From the NCBI GenBank assembly GCA_001897075.1, contig MKRZ01000082.1, positions 1-39,066 of the forward strand: DNA of 39,066 nt, written 5' to 3'. Positions 17,322 to 25,012 of the stretch are shown here, in pieces. The position numbers and the translations under genes are program-made. This stretch comes from Mesorhizobium sp. 61-13. Its GTDB lineage: Bacteria; Pseudomonadota; Alphaproteobacteria; Rhizobiales; Rhizobiaceae. Numbering within the stretch: position 1 is the stretch's first letter; the number at the start of each line of letters is the position of its first letter. The notes beneath the pieces were generated by a model, which was given only the letters and a program-made list of their open reading frames with translations, was not told the DNA's origin and did no database searches.

Positions 17322-18002
17322 ATGACCAAGCCGACCGCCATTACCGTGGACGTGGTGTCCGATGTCGTCTGCCCGTGGTGCTTCATCGGCCAAAAGCGAC
17401 TGGACAAGGCAATAGCGGCCGCAGGCGATGTCGAGGTCCACGTTCGCTGGCGGCCGTTCCAGCTCGATCCGACCATTCCGCGTGAAGGCAAGGACCGGCG
17501 CGACTACATGCTGGGCAAGTTCGGCAGCGAAGAACGCATCCGTGAAATCCATGCCCGCATCGAGCCGTTGGGAGAAGCAGAGGGCATCAATTTCGCCTTC
17601 GATGCGATCAAGGTCGCGCCCAATACGCTCGACGCGCACCGGCTGATCCGCTGGGCAGGCGGCGTAAGCGAAGAGGTGCAGAACCGGCTGGTTCGGCGGC
17701 TCTTCCAGATCAATTTCGAACAAGGCGGCAATCTTGGCGATCACGCCGTGCTGATCGAAGCAGCGCGCGAGGCCGGAATGGACGTTTCCGTGGTGGAGGC
17801 ATTGCTGCCTTCAGACGCCGATGTGGAAGAGGTGCAGAACGAAATCGCCACCGCATCGCGCATGGGCATAACCGGCGTGCCGTGTTTCCTGCTGGAAGGG
17901 AAATATGCGGTGATGGGCGCGCAGGATGCAGCAACGCTCACCGATGCAATCCGCGAGATAGCCGGCGCGAAGGCGAAGGGCGACCTGGAGAAGGCGGAGT
18001 AA
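17322..18002 (+). CDS. DsbA-family oxidoreductase, FrnE-like
   Basis: A 226-residue protein of the thioredoxin-fold DsbA/FrnE group, without a signal peptide and so probably cytoplasmic. The active site is Cys17-Pro-Trp-Cys20 in SDVVCPWCFIGQKRLD, and the cis-proline loop is GITGVPCFLLEGKYAV. An alpha-helical insertion containing FDAIKVAPNTLDAHRLI lies between them, as in FrnE and 2-hydroxychromene-2-carboxylate isomerase relatives. FrnE homologues are linked to oxidative-stress tolerance, but the substrate here is unknown. The ATG at 17322 follows AAAGGA. It lies 61 bp after the solute-binding protein gene on the same strand, and no terminator was seen between them. Confidence 0.9.
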   Translation: MTKPTAITVDVVSDVVCPWCFIGQKRLDKAIAAAGDVEVHVRWRPFQLDPTIPREGKDRRDYMLGKFGSEERIREIHARIEPLGEAEGINFAFDAIKVAPNTLDAHRLIRWAGGVSEEVQNRLVRRLFQINFEQGGNLGDHAVLIEAAREAGMDVSVVEALLPSDADVEEVQNEIATASRMGITGVPCFLLEGKYAVMGAQDAATLTDAIREIAGAKAKGDLEKAE

Positions 18003-18014
18003 CCCTGGGTTTTA

Positions 18015-18082
18015 CCCCCACCCCGTCTCGCAATTTCCGCTACGCTGCCAATTGCTCGCCGACCCTCCCCGCAAGGGGGAGG
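18015..18082. repeat. Partial copy of a C-rich/G-rich dispersed repeat
   Basis: ACCCCCACCCC at 18015-18025 and CCCTCCCCGCAAGGGGGAGG at 18063-18082 flank a variable middle. The 20-nt second block is identical to 22029-22048 in the large inverted repeat upstream of recG. It lies between the convergent frnE-like and mfd genes, where it may also act as a weak terminator. Confidence 0.7.
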
Positions 18083-18096
18083 ACAAAAGCGGCGGC

Positions 18097-21000
18097 TCAA
18101 GCCGCCAGCTTGGCCAGTTGCGTCATGATAACGGCGGAACCGGCCAGCCGCTTGTCCGAATTCGGCCAGTCGCGGATGAATACGACCGACTGATCCGGCC
18201 TGATCTTGGCCATCGAGCCCTGTTCCGAGATGAACCTGACCAGACCCGCCGGGTTCGAAAACTCGCGCTTGCGGAAATGAATGACGACACCCTTCGGACC
18301 GGCATCGAGTTTTTCGACATTGGCCTTGCGGCAGAGCGCCTTGATGAAGACGATCTTCAACAGGTGCTTGACCTCGTCGGGCAGCGGACCAAAGCGGTCG
18401 ATCAGTTCCGCGCCGAAGGCATCGATCTCTTCCGGCGTTTCGAGATCGCCCAGACGGCGGTAGAGCGCGAGCCTGAGTTGCAGGTCCGGCACGTAGCCTT
18501 CCGGGATCATCACTGCCGTGCCGACCGCGATCTGCGGCGACCAGCCGCCATCCTGCACCTCGCCGCTGTCCTTCACCTCGGCGACAGCCTCCTCCAGCAT
18601 CTGCTGGTAAAGCTCGAAGCCGACTTCCTTGATATGACCGGACTGTTCCTCGCCAAGCAAATTGCCGGCACCGCGAATGTCGAGGTCGTGGCTGGCAAGC
18701 TGGAAGCCTGCGCCCAGCGTGTCCAGCGATTGCAGCACTTTCAGGCGGCGATCGGCGGTGTCGGTCAGCTTCTTGCGCGCCGGCAGCGTGAACAGCGCAT
18801 AGGCGCGCACCTTCGAGCGCCCGACGCGGCCGCGCAACTGGTAGAGCTGGGCCAGGCCGAACATATCGGCGCGGTGGATGATCAGCGTGTTGGCGGTCGG
18901 AATATCGAGGCCGGATTCGACGATTGTGGTGGACAAAAGCACATCGTACTGGCCGTCATAGAAGGCGTTCATGATGTCGTCGAGTTCGCCGGGCGGCATC
19001 TGGCCGTGGGCGACGGCAACTTTCAGTTCCGGCACATTGTCGCGCAGGAAATCCTGAATTTCGGAAAGATCGCTGATGCGCGGCACCACGTAGAAGGAAT
19101 GCCCGCCGCGATAGCGTTCGCGCAGCAGCGTTTCGCGGATGACGAGCGGATCGAAGGGCGAGATGAAGGTGCGCACCGCCATGCGATCCACTGGAGGCGT
19201 CGCGATCAGCGAAAGTTCGCGCACGCCGGTCAGAGCCAGTTGCAAGGTCCGAGGAATCGGCGTGGCCGAGAGCGTCAGCACATGCACGTCGCTCTTCAGT
19301 TCCTTCAGCCGCTCCTTGTGCTTGACGCCGAAGTGCTGCTCCTCGTCGATGATGAGCAGGCCCAGCCGCTTGAACGAAATCGACGAGCCAAGCAGCGCAT
19401 GGGTGCCGACGACGATGTCAATTGTGCCTTCGGCGACGGCCTTCTTGGTCTCGGCCAGTTCCTTGGCACCGACCAGCCGCGAAGCCTGGGCAACGCGCAC
19501 CGGCAGTCCGGAAAAGCGCTGCGAGAAGGTCTTGAAATGCTGGCGCGACAAAAGCGTGGTTGGCACGACGACGGCAACCTGGAAGCCTTCCATGGCGGCT
19601 ATGAAGGCGGCGCGCAGCGCGACCTCGGTCTTGCCGAAGCCGACGTCGCCGCAGACCAGCCGATCCATCGGCCTGCCGGCGGAGAGGTCTTCCATGACGG
19701 AATCGATGGCCGTCTGCTGGTCGTCGGTCTCCTCGTAGGGGAATCTAGCGGCAAACTCGCCATAGAGGCCATCGGCGGGGATCATCGCGGGGGCGGCGCG
19801 CATCTGGCGCTCGGCAGCTATTCGGATCAACTGGCCGGCCATGTCGAGCAGGCGCTTCTTAAGCCGTGCCTTGCGAGCCTGCCATGCGCCGCCGCCAAGC
19901 TTGTCCAACGTTGCTTCGGCGGAGTCGGAGCCGTAACGCGACAGAAGCTCGATGTTTTCGACCGGAAGGAACAGGCGGTCGTCGCCCGCATAGTGGATTT
20001 CGAGGCAATCGTGCGGCGCACCCACGGCCTGTATGGTCTTCAGGCCGATGAAGCGGCCGATGCCGTGATCGGCGTGCACGACAATGTCGCCGGACGACAG
20101 CGACGCCGCCTCGGCAATGAAATCGGACGCCTTCTTCTTGCGCTTGGAGCGGCGGATAAGGCGGTCGCCCAGAATGTCCTGTTCGGCGACGACCACCAGT
20201 TCGTCTGTCTCGAAGCCGGTTTCGAGCGGCAGCACGGCAAGACCCGCCTGCCCTGCCTCGAGCTTTTCCACATCGGCCAGCGTTGCGACCGGCTTCAATC
20301 CGCCAAGATGATGTTCGTCGAGGATCTGGGTCAGCCGGTCGAGCGAGCCTTCGGTCCAGCCCGCAACGACGACGCGGCGCTTTTTGGCGCGTTCCTCGGC
20401 AATGTGCCTGACCACCACGTCGAAGACATTGGCGTTGGGATCGGCGCGCTCCTCGGCAAAGCTGCGACCGGCGCGCGAACCGCCATGGAACATCTTGCGC
20501 CCGCCGGCATCGGGGGCGTCGAAGGGCGTGAACTCAATGGCGAGGCGATCCTGCAGCGAGGCCGAGACATCGTCCGTCGACAGATACATGCGTGACGGCT
20601 CGACCGGCTTGTAGGGCACCGCTTCCTTCAGCGCGCCGCCGGCCTGTGCCTTGCGCGCCTCGTAGTGGTCGAGGATCAGCTTGTGGCGCTCGGCAAGCGA
20701 TTCATGCGTAAGGTGGTCGAACACCACAGGCACGTCCGGCAGATAGTCGAACACCGTCTCAAGCCGCTCGTAAAACAGCGGCAGCCAGTGTTCCATGCCG
20801 GCAAAGCGGCGGCCTTCGCTGACGGCCGCGTAAAGCCCGTCATCGCGCGACGGCGCGCCGAAGGCCTCGATATAGGCGCGGCGAAAACGGCTGATGGTTT
20901 CTGGCGTCAGCGCCACCTCGCTCATCGCCTGCAAGGACATGGCGTGGCGCTGGCCCGTGGTGCGCTGGCTGGCGACATCGAAGGCGCGGATCGATTCCAG

Positions 21001-21585
21001 CGTATCGCCGAAGAAATCGAGCCGCAGCGCTTCGCTCCAGCCCGGCGCGTAAAGATCGAGGATGCCACCACGGACGGCGAATTCGCCGACGCCGCGCACG
21101 GTCGGAACCCGCTCGAAGCCGGAGGTTTCGAGCCGCGCCACCAGCCTGTTCATGTCGATCTGGTTGCCGGGCTTGGCATGGAAAGTCTGCGCCTCGACCA
21201 GATCGGCGGGCGGAATGCGCTGCAAAAGCGCATTGGCGGTGGTGAGGATGACGGCGCGGTGCGGCTTGGCGGCGAGCGCGATCATGGCGGTCAACGCATC
21301 GAGACGGCGGGCGGCGACCTCGGAACCGGGCGACACACGATCATAGGGCAGGCAGTCCCAGGCCGGCAGTTCCAGCACCGGCAGGCCGGGCGAGACGAAA
21401 GACAGCGCCTCGACGATGGCCGGCAGGCGCTGGCCGTCGCGGGCCACGAACAGAAGCGGGCCATCCGGGCTGGCTTCCTTGATGACCTGCGCAATCGCAA
21501 ACGCCTCGTAGCCGTCGGCAACGCCGTCGACGATGAACGAGCCAAGGCCGGAGTTCGGCAGGCCGATTTTTGGAATGAGGCTCAT
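18097..21585 (-). CDS. mfd: Transcription-repair coupling factor Mfd
   Basis: SF2 translocase that removes RNA polymerase stalled at DNA damage and recruits UvrA for nucleotide excision repair. The 1162 residues match the family. Domains in order are: a UvrB-like N-terminal module; the RNA-polymerase interaction (CarD-like) domain with SGDIVVHADHGIGRFIGL near 498; Walker A GDVGFGKTEVALRAAF near 645; the DEEQ box IIDEEQHFGV near 747; TATPIPRTLQLAL; QLRGRVGRSK near 913; and the C-terminal TRCF domain, ending in Ala-Ala. ATG at 21585 starts MSLIPKIGLP; the longer open frame would overlap sdhE. The Shine-Dalgarno is weak, and the start lies 25 bp after the sdhE stop codon, suggesting cotranscription. 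Confidence 0.98.
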   Translation of the reverse strand: MSLIPKIGLPNSGLGSFIVDGVADGYEAFAIAQVIKEASPDGPLLFVARDGQRLPAIVEALSFVSPGLPVLELPAWDCLPYDRVSPGSEVAARRLDALTAMIALAAKPHRAVILTTANALLQRIPPADLVEAQTFHAKPGNQIDMNRLVARLETSGFERVPTVRGVGEFAVRGGILDLYAPGWSEALRLDFFGDTLESIRAFDVASQRTTGQRHAMSLQAMSEVALTPETISRFRRAYIEAFGAPSRDDGLYAAVSEGRRFAGMEHWLPLFYERLETVFDYLPDVPVVFDHLTHESLAERHKLILDHYEARKAQAGGALKEAVPYKPVEPSRMYLSTDDVSASLQDRLAIEFTPFDAPDAGGRKMFHGGSRAGRSFAEERADPNANVFDVVVRHIAEERAKKRRVVVAGWTEGSLDRLTQILDEHHLGGLKPVATLADVEKLEAGQAGLAVLPLETGFETDELVVVAEQDILGDRLIRRSKRKKKASDFIAEAASLSSGDIVVHADHGIGRFIGLKTIQAVGAPHDCLEIHYAGDDRLFLPVENIELLSRYGSDSAEATLDKLGGGAWQARKARLKKRLLDMAGQLIRIAAERQMRAAPAMIPADGLYGEFAARFPYEETDDQQTAIDSVMEDLSAGRPMDRLVCGDVGFGKTEVALRAAFIAAMEGFQVAVVVPTTLLSRQHFKTFSQRFSGLPVRVAQASRLVGAKELAETKKAVAEGTIDIVVGTHALLGSSISFKRLGLLIIDEEQHFGVKHKERLKELKSDVHVLTLSATPIPRTLQLALTGVRELSLIATPPVDRMAVRTFISPFDPLVIRETLLRERYRGGHSFYVVPRISDLSEIQDFLRDNVPELKVAVAHGQMPPGELDDIMNAFYDGQYDVLLSTTIVESGLDIPTANTLIIHRADMFGLAQLYQLRGRVGRSKVRAYALFTLPARKKLTDTADRRLKVLQSLDTLGAGFQLASHDLDIRGAGNLLGEEQSGHIKEVGFELYQQMLEEAVAEVKDSGEVQDGGWSPQIAVGTAVMIPEGYVPDLQLRLALYRRLGDLETPEEIDAFGAELIDRFGPLPDEVKHLLKIVFIKALCRKANVEKLDAGPKGVVIHFRKREFSNPAGLVRFISEQGSMAKIRPDQSVVFIRDWPNSDKRLAGSAVIMTQLAKLAA

Positions 21586-21610
21586 GAAAGTGCTTTTCGA
21601 ATGCTGGCAG

Positions 21611-21895
21611 TCAGACGGATACATCCCGTGCGGCGATGACCTTGTTCAGGATCGGCAGGCCGAGATCATCGGGAATCGGCTGCTGGCCGGTGATCCACGG
21701 CAGAAGATCGGTGTCGGAGATGTCGAGGAGCCTTTCATATTGGTCGATCTCGTCGCCGGTCAAGACGCCGATTTCGGCATCGGCGAAGCGCCCGAGGATG
21801 AGATCCATCTCGCGCATGCCGCGATGCCATGAGCGGAACAGAAGCTTGGCGCGCCGGGGCTCCAGCCCTTCGCTTGTTCTTGTCGTTCCGGTCAT
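21611..21895 (-). CDS. sdhE: FAD assembly factor SdhE (succinate dehydrogenase assembly factor 2)
   Basis: Small cytoplasmic protein of 94 residues that promotes covalent attachment of FAD to the SdhA subunit of succinate dehydrogenase. The hallmark RGxxE motif is present in SWHRGMREMDLILGRFAD. The C-terminal half, YERLLDISDTDLLPWITGQ, is the conserved Sdh5/YgfY helical bundle. The frame extends upstream for 42 codons, but ATG at 21895 has GAGGAA at about 8 nt and gives the family length. It lies immediately upstream of mfd on the same strand and head to head with recG. Confidence 0.95.
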   Translation of the reverse strand: MTGTTRTSEGLEPRRAKLLFRSWHRGMREMDLILGRFADAEIGVLTGDEIDQYERLLDISDTDLLPWITGQQPIPDDLGLPILNKVIAARDVSV

Positions 21896-22014
21896 GGGCG
21901 TGTTCCTCGTCGGCTGGTTGCGCATATAGCGTGGATAGAGGGCGGTGTCAGCCTTGCAACGTGGCACGGAGTTCCTAATCTCTGCCGATGTCTCTTGTTG
22001 CATCCCAGACCGAA

Positions 22015-22106
22015 CCCCCACCCCTAACCCCTCCCCGCAAGGGGGAGGGGAATTCTGAGGCGCTGGCGTCCCCCTCCCCCTTGCGGGGAGGGGTTAGGGG
22101 TGGGGG
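22015..22106. repeat. Perfect 36-bp inverted repeat between sdhE and recG
   Basis: The arm at 22015-22050 is the exact reverse complement of the arm at 22071-22106, with a 20-nt spacer. Each arm is built from C-rich and G-rich blocks around CTCCCCGCAAGGGGGAG, which is itself nearly palindromic. A 20-nt block is shared with 18063-18082. The repeat ends 24 bp before the recG start codon and so lies within the likely recG 5' region. Confidence 0.92.
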
Positions 22107-22130
22107 TAATTGGCGGGCGAAAGTGTAGCC

Positions 22131-24239
22131 ATGCGCCCTTCCCTGCTCGATCCGCTGTTTGCGCCCATCACTTCGCTGGCCGGCGTTGGCCCGAAGGTGG
22201 CGACGCTGATCGAGCGCGTGCTGCCAGTGGACCTTGGCGAGCGGTCGGCGCGCGCGGGCGACCTTCTGTTCGTGCTGCCCAATTCGGTGATCGACCGCCG
22301 CAGCCGACCGGGCATCGCCTTCGCCGCCGAAGGTGCGATCGTGACGCTGGAGGTACGCATCGACCGGCACCAGCCGCCGCCGCGCGGCAACAAGTCGGTG
22401 CCCTACCGGGTCTATGGGCATGACGACACCGGCGAGATCGCGCTGACCTTCTTCCATGCCCACGCCGCCTATCTGGAAAAGGCGATGCCGGAGGGCGAGC
22501 AGGTGCTGGTGTCGGGCCGCATGGAGTGGTTCAACGGCCGCCCCTCGATGGTGCACCCGGACCACATCGCGCTGGCCAGCGAAGCGCACAATCTGCCGCT
22601 GGTCGAGCCGGTCTATCCGCTGACGGCGGGGCTCTCGGGCAAAGTGCTGCGCCGAGCTGTTGCACAAGCGCTGGAGCGCGTACCGACGCTGCCGGAATGG
22701 CAGGACGGCGCCTTCATGCGCAAGCAGAGTTTTCCCGATTTCCAGACATCGCTCGAGCGCGTCCACAATCCCGCCGATCCGCTCGACGTCGCTGTAGAAG
22801 GCGCTGCGTGGCGCAGGCTCGCCTATGACGAACTTTTGGCGGGCCAAGTGTCGCTGGCGCTGGTGCGGGCGAAGGTGCGGCGGCTTTCCGGCCGACCGCT
22901 AACCGGCGATGGGCGCACCGTGGAAAAACTGCGCGCGGCGCTGCCCTATTCGCTGACCAGATCGCAGGAAGCCGCACTTGCCGAAATCCTTGCCGACCTT
23001 GCCGAACCGGAGCGCATGCTGCGGCTGCTGCAGGGCGATGTCGGCTCCGGCAAGACGGTGGTGGCGCTGCTTGCCATGGCGCGTGCGGTGGAGGCCGGCG
23101 GACAGGCCGCGCTGATGGCGCCGACCGAAATCCTCGCCCGCCAGCATCTTTCGACAATTGCGCCACTGGCGGCGCAGGCCGGCTTGAAAACCGCCATCCT
23201 GACCGGCCGTGAAAAAGGCCGCGAGCGCGCGGACACCTTGGCCGGGCTGGCCGACGGCTCTATCGACATCGTCGTTGGCACACATGCGCTGTTCCAGGCA
23301 AGCGTGACGTTCAACAATCTCGTCTTTGCGGTGGTGGACGAGCAGCATCGCTTTGGCGTGCATCAAAGACTGGCGATCACCGCCAAGGGCGATGCGCCTG
23401 ACATGCTGGTGATGACGGCAACGCCCATTCCACGCACGCTGGTGCTGACCGCTTTCGGCGACATGGATGTTTCCAAGCTGACAGAAAAGCCGGCCGGGCG
23501 GCGACCGATCCGCACCGTCACCTTGCCGCTCGAACGGCTGGACGAACTCGTCGGGCGCATCAGCGATGCCGTGGCGGAGGGTCAGAAAATCTACTGGATC
23601 TGCCCGCTGGTCGAGGAATCCGAGGAAGTAAAGCTGATGTCGGCCGAGGATCGTTTCGCCTCGCTGAAGCCGGTGTTCGGAAACAGGCTCGGTCTTGTTC
23701 ACGGACGCATGAAAGGCGCAGAAAAAGACGAAGCAATGCGGGCCTTCAAGGAAGGCGAGACGCGCGTATTGATCGCCACGACGGTCATCGAAGTGGGCGT
23801 CGATGTGCCGGATGCCACCATCATGGTGATCGAGCACGCCGAGCGCTTCGGGCTGGCGCAACTGCACCAGTTGCGCGGGCGGGTCGGGCGCGGCGACAAG
23901 CCCTCCTCCTGCGTGCTGCTGTACAAGGACCCGCTCGGTGAAACCGCAAAGCGCAGGCTGTCTGTCATGCGCGAGACGGAAGACGGCTTCGTCATCGCGG
24001 AGGAAGATTTGAAGCTGCGCGGCGAAGGAGAAGTGCTGGGCACGCGGCAGTCAGGTACGCCGGGCTTCCAGATCGCCCGCATCGAAGCGCATGGCGACCT
24101 GCTCGAAGCAGCACGCGACGATGCGCGGCTGATCCTGTCGCAAGATCCGGAACTACAGAAGGAACGTGGCGAAGCCTTGCGGCTGCTGCTCTATTTGTTC
24201 GGCAGGGACGAAGCCGTGCGCTTGCTGCGCGCCGGCTGA
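22131..24239 (+). CDS. recG: ATP-dependent DNA helicase RecG
   Basis: Branch-migration helicase that reverses stalled replication forks and processes Holliday junctions. The 702-residue length is typical of the alphaproteobacterial protein. An N-terminal wedge domain with an OB fold includes SGRMEWFNGRPSMVHPDHI. Walker A is QGDVGSGKTVVALLAM near 302, the motif II box VVDEQHRFGVHQR is near 402, TATPIPRTLVLTAFGDMD follows, and QLRGRVGRGDK is near 577. I chose ATG at 22131; a TTG at 22110 would add seven residues but lies next to the large inverted repeat. The last 49 bp overlap the convergent DUF502 gene. Confidence 0.98.
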   Translation: MRPSLLDPLFAPITSLAGVGPKVATLIERVLPVDLGERSARAGDLLFVLPNSVIDRRSRPGIAFAAEGAIVTLEVRIDRHQPPPRGNKSVPYRVYGHDDTGEIALTFFHAHAAYLEKAMPEGEQVLVSGRMEWFNGRPSMVHPDHIALASEAHNLPLVEPVYPLTAGLSGKVLRRAVAQALERVPTLPEWQDGAFMRKQSFPDFQTSLERVHNPADPLDVAVEGAAWRRLAYDELLAGQVSLALVRAKVRRLSGRPLTGDGRTVEKLRAALPYSLTRSQEAALAEILADLAEPERMLRLLQGDVGSGKTVVALLAMARAVEAGGQAALMAPTEILARQHLSTIAPLAAQAGLKTAILTGREKGRERADTLAGLADGSIDIVVGTHALFQASVTFNNLVFAVVDEQHRFGVHQRLAITAKGDAPDMLVMTATPIPRTLVLTAFGDMDVSKLTEKPAGRRPIRTVTLPLERLDELVGRISDAVAEGQKIYWICPLVEESEEVKLMSAEDRFASLKPVFGNRLGLVHGRMKGAEKDEAMRAFKEGETRVLIATTVIEVGVDVPDATIMVIEHAERFGLAQLHQLRGRVGRGDKPSSCVLLYKDPLGETAKRRLSVMRETEDGFVIAEEDLKLRGEGEVLGTRQSGTPGFQIARIEAHGDLLEAARDDARLILSQDPELQKERGEALRLLLYLFGRDEAVRLLRAG

Positions 24240-24940
24240 GCTTCATCCAATGTCGGATTGGAAATCTTGATCGGCCCGCCTTTTGGGCCGGCCTGCTTGG
24301 TCTTGAGGTCCGGAGCCACCAAGCCAGCCGAAACGATGAGACGTGCACCCTCTTCGATGGTCATGTCCAGCATGACCACCTCGGACTTGCGCACATACAT
24401 CAAAAAGCCCGTGGTTGGATTGGGCGTGCACGGCATGAAGACGGCGAGCAGCGGATCGTCGCCGGCATCCAGCTTCTCGTTGATCTCGGTCTGCTTCTCG
24501 CCGGGGACGAAGACCAGCGACCACACGTCCTTGCGCGGATATTCAACTAGCCCGACCGCTTTGAACATGTCGCCCTTGTTGGACAAGATGGTTTCGAAAA
24601 TCTGTTTGAGCGAACGGTATATACCGCGCACCAGAGGCATGCGGCCAAGCAGGCGCTCCCCGAAATTGACGATGGCGCGGCCGACGATGTTGGCGGTGAG
24701 GAAGCCGATCAACGTGATCAGAACCAGCGCGACGATGAGGCCGAAGCCGGGAACCGCGAATGGCAGATAGGTGTCCGGGCTGTAGCGGGAGGGAATATAG
24801 GGCTTGACCCACGAATCGACCCAGCCGACGAACGACCAGGTGAGATAGGCGGTGATCGCCAGCGGGGCGCAGACGATGAAGCCGGTCAGGAAATAGTTCC
24901 TGAGCCGCGTCATGGCTGAAGTCTTGACTACGTCCGACAT
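24191..24940 (-). CDS. DUF502 family membrane protein
   Basis: Inner-membrane protein of 249 residues with no established function. Two transmembrane segments are visible, at about 16-36 (FLTGFIVCAPLAITAYLTW) and about 62-88 (VPGFGLIVALVLITLIGFL). A cytoplasmic domain typical of the family follows: MPLVRGIYRSLKQIFETIL, then VFMPCTPNPTTGFLMYV. The C-terminus is basic and probably disordered. The start at 24940 has GGGGAG very close to the ATG. Its 3' end overlaps recG by 49 bp tail to tail, and it follows glmS on the same strand with about 70 bp between them. Confidence 0.9.
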   Translation of the reverse strand: MSDVVKTSAMTRLRNYFLTGFIVCAPLAITAYLTWSFVGWVDSWVKPYIPSRYSPDTYLPFAVPGFGLIVALVLITLIGFLTANIVGRAIVNFGERLLGRMPLVRGIYRSLKQIFETILSNKGDMFKAVGLVEYPRKDVWSLVFVPGEKQTEINEKLDAGDDPLLAVFMPCTPNPTTGFLMYVRKSEVVMLDMTIEEGARLIVSAGLVAPDLKTKQAGPKGGPIKISNPTLDEAQPARSKRTASSLPNK

Positions 24941-25012
24941 CGCTCCCCGCTTCGTTGCGGCGCAACATTAGGCGAGCGGGGCCCTGTTTGGAACAGCGAA
25001 GTTGGTCTTGTC

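Noticed and set aside
18052-20595. An 847-codon open frame antisense to mfd
   Set aside because: Same composition artefact; mfd on the other strand has all family motifs throughout.
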